NCBI RefSeq assembly: GCF_025919725.1 | Contig: NZ_CP081495.1 | Coordinates: 310,001-374,000 of the forward strand | Source of the DNA: Flavobacterium agricola | GTDB taxonomy: Bacteria > Bacteroidota > Bacteroidia > Flavobacteriales > Flavobacteriaceae | Direction: 5' to 3' | DNA: 64,000 nt | Part shown: piece after piece, positions 1-7,116 of the stretch | Layout of the letters: the number at the start of each line of letters is the position of its first letter | How positions within the stretch are numbered: the stretch's first letter is position 1 | Notes under the pieces: model-generated | What the model was told of the DNA's origin: nothing | Database searches by the model: none | Seen by the model: the letters and a program-made list of their open reading frames with translations, nothing else | Translations under genes and position numbers: made by a program

Positions 1-398
1 TTCAAAAAACAGCACTTCCATTTACAGCAGATCTTTTAGCTATAAAAGCCAAAGTAGAGCAAATTTCTGGGGCAACTTACAATTCTTGTCTTTTAAACTT
101 ATATCATGATGGAAGCGAAGGAATGGCTTGGCATAGCGATGCCGAAAAACAATTGCAAAAAAATGGCGCTATTGCATCAGTAAGTTTTGGAGCAACTCGT
201 ACTTTTTGTTTTAAACATAAAACAACTAAAGAAAAAATAGATGTTATTTTACCGTCTGGTAGCTTATTAGTTATGCAAGGCGAAACACAAACGCATTGGT
301 TGCATCGTTTACCACCAACCAAAAAGGTTATTGCGCCACGCATTAATTTAACTTTTAGAACCATTGTAGAAACACAAAAAAATGATAATATTTTATAA
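1..398 (+). CDS. AlkB-like 2OG-Fe(II) oxygenase, 5'-truncated by window edge
   Basis: The reading frame is open from base 3 and stops at 398; the start lies outside the window. About 131 C-terminal residues are visible. The stretch NLYHDGSEGMAWHSD carries the HxD iron ligands of the AlkB double-stranded beta-helix. The later QTHWLHRL and PRINLTFR hold the distal histidine and the arginine that binds 2-oxoglutarate. The family oxidatively demethylates alkylated bases in DNA or RNA. Being able to read both halves of the active site makes the family call firm; the substrate cannot be told. Confidence 0.85.
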   Translation, partial: QKTALPFTADLLAIKAKVEQISGATYNSCLLNLYHDGSEGMAWHSDAEKQLQKNGAIASVSFGATRTFCFKHKTTKEKIDVILPSGSLLVMQGETQTHWLHRLPPTKKVIAPRINLTFRTIVETQKNDNIL

Positions 399-426
399 AA
401 ACAAGAGTTATCCAAATTGAGTTTTA

Positions 427-434
427 TATTTTTG
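427..434 (+). promoter_or_regulatory. Candidate -7 element TATTTTTG before pepA
   Basis: TATTTTTG fits the Bacteroidota consensus TAnnTTTG and sits 20 bases before the aminopeptidase ATG. No clear TTG -33 element at the usual distance was seen. Confidence 0.4.
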
Positions 435-454
435 AATGACAAAAAAGACATAAA

Positions 455-1846
455 ATGTTACAACTAACAAATACCTTAACAAACAATCAAAACATTGTTT
501 ATTTAGTTCAGCCCAATGCTGCCATAGAAAATAACGTGCCAACGCATATTCAATCTGCATTTAAAAGCTTTGTTGCTAGTGATTTAAATGAAGATTATGT
601 GAAAATAGGAACCGATTTTTTCTTTTTTGTAAAAGAAAATTCAGATTTAGAAAAATTACGCGTTGCCGGATTTAATGTACGTCAAAAACTAGATAAAAAT
701 ATTGCATCTATTACCTTAGTTGGTAACGGAGAACAAGCTTTGGCTTTGGCCGAAGGAATTGCCTTGTCAAATTATCAGTTTCTAAAATACTTTTCAGATG
801 CCGATGAAAAGGAATATATGTTAGAAACCATTTATATGTTAGGCAATGTAACTGCAGAACAAATTAACGAAATGAACCAAATTATTAAGGCCGTTTTTTG
901 GGGCCGTGATATGGTAAACGAACCTTCGTCGTATTTATCTGCTGTACAATTAGCAAAAGAAATTCAAGAAATTGGAGCCGAAGCACATTTAAATGTTGAG
1001 GTACTTAACAAAAAAGCCATTCAAGAACTTAAAATGGGCGGATTGCTTGCTGTTAACTTAGGTTCTATTGAGCCACCAACGTTTACTATTGTAGAATATA
1101 AGCCAGAAAAACCGATTAACAAAAAACCAATTGTTTTAGTTGGAAAAGGCGTGGTTTACGATACCGGAGGTTTATCTTTAAAACCAACTGCCGGATCTAT
1201 GGATTTAATGAAATCGGATATGGGTGGAGCAGCTTGTATGGCAGGTACTATTTATGCTGCAGCTTTAAATAAATTAAACGTACATATTATTACTTTAATT
1301 CCTGCAACCGATAACCGACCAGGGCAAAATGCTTATGCGCCTGGCGATGTAATTAAAATGTATGATGGCACAACCGTTGAAGTTTTAAATACGGATGCAG
1401 AAGGCCGAATGATTTTAGCCGATGCAATTGCTTACGCCAACCAATTTGAACCGGAATTAATTATTAATGCTGCAACTTTAACCGGAGCTGCATTAGTTGC
1501 AGCTGGTACACGCGCAAGTTGTTTAATGAGTAATGCAGATGCTAACCTTACTAAACAAGTACTTGATGCAGGCCAATATGTACACGAACGCATGATTGAA
1601 TTACCACTGTGGGACGATTATAAAGAACAAATAAAATCGTCAATAGCCGATTTAAAAAATATTGGTGGTCGTGATGCGGGTACAATTACTGCAGGTAAGT
1701 TTTTAGAGCATTTTGCAAAACAACCTTTTATGCATATTGATATTGCTGGACCAGCTTTTACCGAACGTTTAGAAAATTATAAAGGAAACGGTGGTACCGG
1801 TACAGGAATACGCACATTATATCACTTTTTAAAAAATTTAAAATAG
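455..1846 (+). CDS. pepA: Leucyl aminopeptidase, M17 family
   Basis: A 463-residue cytosolic metallo-exopeptidase that removes N-terminal residues from peptides. The catalytic C-terminal domain is complete: VGKGVVYDTGGLSLKP and MKSDMGGAA supply metal and active-site residues, and NTDAEGRMILADA is the M17 signature. The N-terminal half (about residues 1-150) is the divergent macro-like domain. Length is slightly below the about 500 residues of E. coli PepA, as in other Bacteroidota. It is a single-gene unit, with a -7 element 20 bases upstream and a strong terminator downstream. Confidence 0.93.
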   Translation: MLQLTNTLTNNQNIVYLVQPNAAIENNVPTHIQSAFKSFVASDLNEDYVKIGTDFFFFVKENSDLEKLRVAGFNVRQKLDKNIASITLVGNGEQALALAEGIALSNYQFLKYFSDADEKEYMLETIYMLGNVTAEQINEMNQIIKAVFWGRDMVNEPSSYLSAVQLAKEIQEIGAEAHLNVEVLNKKAIQELKMGGLLAVNLGSIEPPTFTIVEYKPEKPINKKPIVLVGKGVVYDTGGLSLKPTAGSMDLMKSDMGGAACMAGTIYAAALNKLNVHIITLIPATDNRPGQNAYAPGDVIKMYDGTTVEVLNTDAEGRMILADAIAYANQFEPELIINAATLTGAALVAAGTRASCLMSNADANLTKQVLDAGQYVHERMIELPLWDDYKEQIKSSIADLKNIGGRDAGTITAGKFLEHFAKQPFMHIDIAGPAFTERLENYKGNGGTGTGIRTLYHFLKNLK

Positions 1847-1856
1847 TATTACATGT

Positions 1857-1886
1857 AAAAGGCTGAGTTTAACTCAGCCTTTTTTT
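1857..1886 (+). terminator. Rho-independent terminator of pepA
   Basis: GGCTGAGTT and AACTCAGCC form a near loop-free stem, flanked by AAAA and followed by a run of seven T. Confidence 0.85.
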
Positions 1887-2013
1887 GTTAACAGCAAGTT
1901 GTTGTTTTAACGTTTTATTTGATTTTTATTTAGATAAATGCAGTTTACTATTAAAAAATGATTAGAAAACGCCGAACTTAATCTATATTAATTAATTTTT
2001 GGTTGTTCTGTTT

Positions 2014-2021
2014 TATCTTTG
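2014..2021 (+). promoter_or_regulatory. Candidate -7 element TATCTTTG before the YceI gene
   Basis: TATCTTTG fits TAnnTTTG exactly. It lies 31 bases before the ATG, in the gap after the pepA terminator. The -33 element is unclear. Confidence 0.5.
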
Positions 2022-2052
2022 TACTACAAATCAATAAAAAATAATATTCGAT

Positions 2053-2628
2053 ATGAAAAAAGTATTTCTTGTAATGGCTTTAGCCGTAAGTTCATTAGTT
2101 GCAACTGCACAAAACTTTACAAATGATAAAGCGCACTCTAAATTAGGTTTTTCTGTTTCTCACTTAACAATATCTGACGTAGAAGGACAATTTAATGATT
2201 TTACTGTTCATTTATCATCTTTTGAAAATCAAAACGTTTTAGGATCAAAATTCCATGTTGTTGCTGAAATTAATTCTATCAACACAGGAATCGAAGCTAG
2301 AGATAATCACTTAAAATCGGCAGATTTTTTTGATGCTGCAAAAAATCCAAGATTAGAGTTTCAATCTAAATCAATCAAGAAAGTAAAAGGAAATAACTAT
2401 AAATTAGTAGGTGATTTAACTTTACACGGGGTAACAAAATCGGTTACTTTAGATTTAATTTATAACGGTAGCGTAGATAACCAAGGTGTGATAACTTACG
2501 GATTTACAGTTAAAGGTAAATTAAACAGAAATGATTTTGGTGTAGGTGCAGGTTTCCCAACGGCTGTAGTTGGAGATGAGGTTACTCTTGTTTCTAACTT
2601 AGAATTTGCAACTCCAAAAGCAAAATAA
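2053..2628 (+). CDS. YceI family periplasmic protein
   Basis: A 191-residue exported protein. The first 19 residues (MKKVFLVMALAVSSLVATAQ) are a clear signal peptide with an A-x-A cleavage site. The rest has the YceI lipocalin-like pattern: an HSKLGFSVSHL start, a central DNHLKSADFFDAAKNP, and LTLHGVTKSVTLD. YceI proteins bind long polyprenoid or lipid-like ligands in the periplasm; the ligand here is unknown. It stands alone between two terminators, so it is probably monocistronic. Confidence 0.9.
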   Translation: MKKVFLVMALAVSSLVATAQNFTNDKAHSKLGFSVSHLTISDVEGQFNDFTVHLSSFENQNVLGSKFHVVAEINSINTGIEARDNHLKSADFFDAAKNPRLEFQSKSIKKVKGNNYKLVGDLTLHGVTKSVTLDLIYNGSVDNQGVITYGFTVKGKLNRNDFGVGAGFPTAVVGDEVTLVSNLEFATPKAK

Positions 2629-2648
2629 TTTACAAAAAGTAAAATAAA

Positions 2649-2677
2649 AAAAGCGAAGTTTTAAACTTCGCTTTTTT
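2649..2677. terminator. Bidirectional terminator between the YceI gene and rluF
   Basis: AAGCGAAGTTT and AAACTTCGCTT form a stem with A-runs before and T-runs after it, serving both converging genes. It touches the rluF stop codon. Confidence 0.8.
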
Positions 2678-3596
2678 ATTTATTTCTAGGATTTCTTCGT
2701 TCATTACGTAATGGTCTTTCTGCCATTGGTTTTCTATCTAATTCTCGATCGGATTGGTTTGAAGATGAAGTTGCGTTTCTGCGTTCATTTCTTGGCGCTC
2801 TTGCTTGTTTTTCACTTTGTTTTTCTCTCGGAAAATTACGTTTTGCTGGTGCAACTTGTGGTCCTTCTTCTGCTGGTATATGTTTATCAGAACTCGAAAT
2901 AATCTGATTTAATTCTTTCATTTCAGCTGCAGTTAACTTTCTGTGTTCGCCCACTGCAATATCTAAACTAATGTTTAAAACACGAATGCGTTTTAAATGC
3001 ATCACTTCATAATCAAAATATTCACACATACGTCTAATCTGACGGTTTAGCCCTTGGGTTAAAAATATTCTGAAAATGTTTTTGCTAATCTGTTCTACTC
3101 GGCATTTTTTGGTAACGGTATCTAAAATAGGTACACCATTACGCATGCCTTCAATAAAACGTTCGGTTATGGGTTTGTTTACGGTTACTAAATATTCTTT
3201 TTCGTGGTTGTTACTACCGCGTAAAATTTTATTAACAATATCCCCATCGTTAGTCATTAAAATTAAACCTTCAGAATCTTTATCTAATCGGCCAATAGGA
3301 AAAATGCGTTCGTGATAATTAATATAATCAACAATGTTATTTTTTACTGCAGTATTGGTAGTACATTCAATACCAATTGGTTTGTAAAAAGCAAGGTAAG
3401 TAAAGGCATCTTGTTTGGCTTTAATTAATTGTCCGTTAACACGTATTTCATCGTCATCGCTAACGCGCGTGCCCATTTCTGGAACAATGTCGTTAACGGT
3501 TACACGTCCTTCTTCAATTAATCGGTCTGCCTCACGGCGTGAGCAAAAACCACTTTCTGATAAAAATTTATTGAGCCTTTTTTTCTGATCTTCCAT
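2676..3596 (-). CDS. rluF: 23S rRNA pseudouridine synthase, RluF type
   Basis: An N-terminal S4 RNA-binding domain (RLNKFLSESGFCSRREADRL) is followed by the RsuA-family catalytic domain. The catalytic aspartate lies in GRLDKDSEGLILMTNDGD, and TQGLNRQIRRM is the closing motif. The close match to RluF supports modification of U2604. A basic, low-complexity tail of about 70 residues (rich in R, N, E, P) extends beyond the usual end. I start at ATG 3596 rather than the in-frame ATG at 3611, because a -7 element ends just four bases upstream. The gene overlaps the end of the hydrolase gene by 29 bases. Confidence 0.85.
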   Translation of the reverse strand: MEDQKKRLNKFLSESGFCSRREADRLIEEGRVTVNDIVPEMGTRVSDDDEIRVNGQLIKAKQDAFTYLAFYKPIGIECTTNTAVKNNIVDYINYHERIFPIGRLDKDSEGLILMTNDGDIVNKILRGSNNHEKEYLVTVNKPITERFIEGMRNGVPILDTVTKKCRVEQISKNIFRIFLTQGLNRQIRRMCEYFDYEVMHLKRIRVLNISLDIAVGEHRKLTAAEMKELNQIISSSDKHIPAEEGPQVAPAKRNFPREKQSEKQARAPRNERRNATSSSNQSDRELDRKPMAERPLRNERRNPRNK

Positions 3597-4473
3597 GGTG
3601 CAAAGATACATTTTTTTCTAGTTCATCTTCTTCCCAAATAAATTTCTCTATTACTTTAAAAATGCCGTCATCTTGCAAGGCGTGACCTTTACCAACGGTT
3701 TGATAAAGCTTTGAATTTTTCCAAACTTCGGTAATTTTTAAGGCGTTACCAAATGGAACAATTTCATCGTTTAAATCATGAATTACCAATCCTTTCGCCG
3801 CGTAATTCTGAATAAAATTAATTTCTTGCGCTGTGTTTTCTTCAAAATTAAATCTGTTTTCTATATAGCGTAAAAAGTTGTGATACGCCTTATCATTCAT
3901 TCCGATTAAGCGTTTGTAATAGGCAGAAATAGAAGTAAATTGGCTTGGCGCACCCATTACAATTATTTTTTTTACGCAAGCTGATGCATAAATGCTTTGG
4001 TGGTACATGGTTACAGCTCCACCCATAGAATGGCCAATAATTACCTCTGGCTGATATTTTTGAATAACTTGTTCTAAAAATTTGGTGTATTCTATTACAT
4101 TTAATTCATCGCCGCTCGATAAACCTTGGGCTGGGCCATCAACCGAAATAAAGGTATAGTTTTTAAATTTTAAATAGTACAACAACCAGCTCCAACGCAT
4201 CGAATTACTTTCCCAACCGTGAACTAAAAGCACTTTTTTTGGGCCGTTTCGCCAAATGTAAATTTGATATTTTTGGTCGTCAATTTCAATAAATTCTTTA
4301 TCAGCAAAAATATGTAACGGATTCAGCTCTTTTAAAGTAAGTTTACCTTCGCTTGGACGAGAAAAAAAACGGTAGGCAAGGGCCGAGGCCATTTTTGGAC
4401 TAAAGAAATTAATGCTGTTAATTAAAAATCCTAACGATTTGGTTTTTAACTCGTAAAAAAAATTGCCATTCAT
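3568..4473 (-). CDS. Alpha/beta hydrolase
   Basis: A 301-residue hydrolase of unknown substrate. VLLVHGWESN holds the HG oxyanion segment, IIGHSMGGAV the GxSxG nucleophile elbow, IHDLNDEIVP the likely catalytic aspartate, and GKGHALQDD the catalytic histidine, all in the correct order. There is no signal peptide, so it is probably cytosolic. Its last 29 bases overlap the rluF start, and the two genes may be co-transcribed besides the internal rluF promoter. Confidence 0.85.
   Translation of the reverse strand: MNGNFFYELKTKSLGFLINSINFFSPKMASALAYRFFSRPSEGKLTLKELNPLHIFADKEFIEIDDQKYQIYIWRNGPKKVLLVHGWESNSMRWSWLLYYLKFKNYTFISVDGPAQGLSSGDELNVIEYTKFLEQVIQKYQPEVIIGHSMGGAVTMYHQSIYASACVKKIIVMGAPSQFTSISAYYKRLIGMNDKAYHNFLRYIENRFNFEENTAQEINFIQNYAAKGLVIHDLNDEIVPFGNALKITEVWKNSKLYQTVGKGHALQDDGIFKVIEKFIWEEDELEKNVSLHHGRSEKKAQ
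3601..3608 (-). promoter_or_regulatory. -7 element TATCTTTG four bases before the rluF ATG
   Basis: On the minus strand the order is TATCTTTG, CACC, ATG. In this phylum transcription starts a few bases after the element, so the mRNA would begin at or beside the start codon. The element lies inside the coding end of the upstream hydrolase. Confidence 0.5.
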
Positions 4474-4578
4474 AAAAATAGAAATGCTTCGGGTAAAATG
4501 CTACGTAAATTTAGTCAATTTATTTGTTTTAAACTTTAGTATTTAACATATATATAAGGCAGAATAAAATATTTTATG

Positions 4579-4586
4579 TAATTTTG
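4579..4586 (+). promoter_or_regulatory. -7 element TAATTTTG before def
   Basis: TAATTTTG matches TAnnTTTG and is 43 bases before the ATG of def, in the divergent gap with the hydrolase gene. Confidence 0.5.
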
Positions 4587-4629
4587 CATTCAAATTAGCC
4601 TTGCTTAATTTTATTTAAAAAAAGATAAA

Positions 4630-5217
4630 ATGATATTACCAATTATAGGATATGGAGATCCGGTTTTACGTAAAGTTGGAACTGACATAACTAAAGATTA
4701 CCCTAATTTAAACGAATTGATTGCCAATATGTTTGACACCATGTACAATGCTTATGGCGTTGGTTTGGCTGCCCCACAGATTGGTTTACCTATTCGTATG
4801 TTTGTGATAGATTGTGATGCATTTAGCGATTCTGAAGATTTATCACCAGAGCAACAAGCAAAACTTAAAGGACTTAAAAAAACGTTTATAAACGCAAAAA
4901 TTACTAAAGAAGAAGGTGATGAATGGGCTTTTAACGAAGGTTGTTTATCTATTCCTGATGTGCGTGAAGATGTTTTTAGAAAAGAGCGTATTACGATTGA
5001 ATATGTTGATGAAAATTTTGTACCTCATACCGATGTTTACGACGGTTTAGCGGCACGCGTAATTCAGCACGAATACGATCATATTGAAGGTGTTTTATTT
5101 ACCGATAAAATATCATCTTTAAAAAAACGATTAAATACCAAAAAACTAAATAATATCATGGAAGGCAAAGCTTTTCCTGATTATAAAATGAAATTTATTA
5201 ATAAAAAAGGACGTTAA
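4630..5217 (+). CDS. def: Peptide deformylase
   Basis: Removes the formyl group from the initiator methionine of nascent proteins, with Fe2+ or Zn2+ at the active site. All three family motifs are present: GVGLAAPQIG near residue 45, EGCLS near residue 105, and QHEYDH (HExxH) near residue 148. The 195-residue length, with a short insert before motif 2, is usual in Flavobacteriia. It probably heads a unit with the DUF5606 gene 58 bases downstream. Confidence 0.96.
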   Translation: MILPIIGYGDPVLRKVGTDITKDYPNLNELIANMFDTMYNAYGVGLAAPQIGLPIRMFVIDCDAFSDSEDLSPEQQAKLKGLKKTFINAKITKEEGDEWAFNEGCLSIPDVREDVFRKERITIEYVDENFVPHTDVYDGLAARVIQHEYDHIEGVLFTDKISSLKKRLNTKKLNNIMEGKAFPDYKMKFINKKGR

Positions 5218-5275
5218 TTTCTTGTTTTTTTAAATAAAACATAGATATTTGCCATCCTTATTTAAATGATGTTAT

Positions 5276-5704
5276 ATGAACATAGAAAGAATTTTATCTA
5301 TTACAGGTAAACCAGGATTATACGAATTAAAGTTACAAACAAGAACAGGATTTGTTGCCGAATCATTAATTGACGGTAAAAAAATAACAGTAGGATTACG
5401 TGCTAACGTAAGTTTATTATCTGAAATTTCTATTTATACCCATGAAGGTGAAGTAAAATTAGCAGAAGTTTTTGCTAACATTGCTAAAAAAGAAAATAAC
5501 GGACCAGCAATTTCTCATAAAGAAGCTAACGACGTTTTAATGAACTATTTTGCTGAAGTTTTACCAAACTACGATGAAGAAAGAGTTTATGTTTCTGACA
5601 TTAAAAAAGTTTTAAATTGGTATAACTTAATTCAGGCAAAAGGATTCATTACGGAAGAACCTACTGCTGAAACGGTTACTGAAGTAACTACAGAACAAGA
5701 ATAA
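5276..5704 (+). CDS. DUF5606 family protein
   Basis: A 142-residue cytosolic protein of a Bacteroidota-restricted family with no known function. The start MNIERILSITGKPGLYEL and the DVLMNYF/VLNWYN segments match my memory of the family. It has no signal peptide or membrane segment; the N-terminal 60 residues look beta-rich and the rest helical, with an acidic, threonine-rich tail. It sits between def and mazG. Confidence 0.75.
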   Translation: MNIERILSITGKPGLYELKLQTRTGFVAESLIDGKKITVGLRANVSLLSEISIYTHEGEVKLAEVFANIAKKENNGPAISHKEANDVLMNYFAEVLPNYDEERVYVSDIKKVLNWYNLIQAKGFITEEPTAETVTEVTTEQE

Positions 5705-5727
5705 GTTTTTACATAAAATATTACATA

Positions 5728-5761
5728 ATAAATCCTACTTTTACGTAGGATTTATTTTTTT
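5728..5761 (+). terminator. Terminator after the DUF5606 gene
   Basis: AAATCCTAC and GTAGGATTT pair around a TTTTAC loop and are followed by a T-rich run. The next gene, mazG, starts only 9 bases later. Confidence 0.75.
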
Positions 5762-5769
5762 ATTGGGTT

Positions 5770-6549
5770 ATGAATACAAGAGAACAACAACTAAAAGCGT
5801 TTAATGATTTGTTGAACGTGATGGACGATTTGCGTGAAAAATGTCCGTGGGATAAAAAACAAACGTTTGAATCGTTACGTACCAATACTTTAGAAGAAGT
5901 TTATGAGCTTACTGATGCCATTGCACAAGGCGATTTAAACGAAATTAAAAAAGAATTGGGCGATGTGTTGTTGCATATTGTTTTTTATTCTAAAATAGCA
6001 AGCGAAACCCAAAGTTTTGATATTGGTGATGTTGCTGCAGCTATTACCCAAAAACTAATAGATAGGCACCCTCATATTTACGGAGAAACCGTAGCAGAAA
6101 ATGAAGAACAGGTTTTACAAAACTGGGAAAAACTTAAATTAAAAGAAGGAAATAAATCGGTGTTGTCTGGCGTTCCTAAAGCGTTACCAACTTTAATAAA
6201 AGCTTACCGAATTCAGCAAAAAGTTAGCGGCGTAGGTTTTGACTTTCCGGTTGCTACCGATGCGTTAGCTAAAGTTAATGAAGAAATTAAAGAATTAACA
6301 ACCGAAGTAGATTCTGGAAATTTGGATAAAGCTGAAGCCGAATTTGGCGATGTTTTATTTAGCTTAATTAATTACGCAAGGTTTTTAAATATAAACCCAG
6401 AAACCGCCTTAGAAAGAACCAATACAAAATTTATAAACCGTTTTCAGTACATCGAAACTGTTGCAAAAAATCAAGGTAAAGCTATTACCGATTTAAGCTT
6501 GCAAGAAATGGATGTAATTTGGGAACAAGCTAAAAAAGAATTAAAATAA
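5770..6549 (+). CDS. mazG: Nucleoside triphosphate pyrophosphohydrolase MazG
   Basis: Hydrolyses NTPs and dNTPs to the monophosphate and pyrophosphate; a house-cleaning enzyme that can also affect ppGpp. The 259-residue length matches the two-domain MazG of E. coli. The first domain has CPWDKKQTFESLR, EEVYELTDA and ELGDVLLH, the metal-binding EExxE and ExxD helices. The second repeats the pattern with EAEFGDVLFSLINYAR. Its stop TAA shares one base with the ATG of the next gene, which suggests translational coupling. Confidence 0.94.
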   Translation: MNTREQQLKAFNDLLNVMDDLREKCPWDKKQTFESLRTNTLEEVYELTDAIAQGDLNEIKKELGDVLLHIVFYSKIASETQSFDIGDVAAAITQKLIDRHPHIYGETVAENEEQVLQNWEKLKLKEGNKSVLSGVPKALPTLIKAYRIQQKVSGVGFDFPVATDALAKVNEEIKELTTEVDSGNLDKAEAEFGDVLFSLINYARFLNINPETALERTNTKFINRFQYIETVAKNQGKAITDLSLQEMDVIWEQAKKELK

Positions 6550-7049
6550 TGGAACAAGAAAATTTTAGAGAAGTAATTTTTCAGTACCAAAGTAATATTA
6601 CTAATGAAGAAGTAAACGAAGCGCTTTGGGCAGAAGTAATAAATGCTGAAGATGGTGTTTTTATGTTGTACAGCATTCCGTTGCACGGATTTTTAATTGC
6701 ACCTGGCGATATTTTTGTTGCCGTTGAAGAGGAAATTGAGGGTGAAACTCATTTTGTTTTTGATCATGTAACCAATTATTCGGGCAACTCAGTAATTCAA
6801 GTTATTATTCCTTACGAAGATAACTCGACCGAGGTTGAACAAACGTTGAATACCTTAACAGAAAAAAATTGTCATATAGAAAAAATTTCTGACAATATTA
6901 TTTTACTTGCTGTTCCTTTTGAAGTGAATTATCAAGAAGTTAAACAAGTTATTGAAGCTTTAGCTATTTCTGAAATGATTGATTATGCCGAACCAATTAT
7001 TTCTGACAAGCACCAAGAAGATATAGAAGAAGCACAATTAAATAACTAA
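6549..7049 (+). CDS. DUF4265-like protein
   Basis: A 166-residue acidic cytosolic protein. The N-terminal half (LWAEVINAEDGVFMLYSIP then LIAPGDIF) resembles DUF4265, a small family of unknown function. The second half (GNSVIQVIIPYE onwards) looks like an ACT-like alpha/beta fold. It overlaps the mazG stop by one base (TAATG) and is probably co-expressed with it. I cannot assign a function. Confidence 0.6.
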   Translation: MEQENFREVIFQYQSNITNEEVNEALWAEVINAEDGVFMLYSIPLHGFLIAPGDIFVAVEEEIEGETHFVFDHVTNYSGNSVIQVIIPYEDNSTEVEQTLNTLTEKNCHIEKISDNIILLAVPFEVNYQEVKQVIEALAISEMIDYAEPIISDKHQEDIEEAQLNN

Positions 7050-7101
7050 TTTGTTAATAAAAAAATCCCGAAGGTTAACTTCGGGATTTTTTTATTAACA
7101 A
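7050..7101. terminator. Large bidirectional terminator
   Basis: An almost perfect inverted repeat of about 52 bases: TTTGTTAATAAAAAAATCCC and its complement around a GAAGGTTAACTTC core. It serves the mazG unit and the first 791-residue gene. A shorter relative occurs at 9966-10002. Confidence 0.8.
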
Positions 7102-7116
7102 ATTGAGATTATAGAA

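Noticed and set aside
104..451. Minus-strand ORF of 115 codons over the AlkB-like gene
   Set aside because: It is antisense to a gene with clear family motifs, and its translation is hydrophobic and cysteine-rich with no recognisable pattern.
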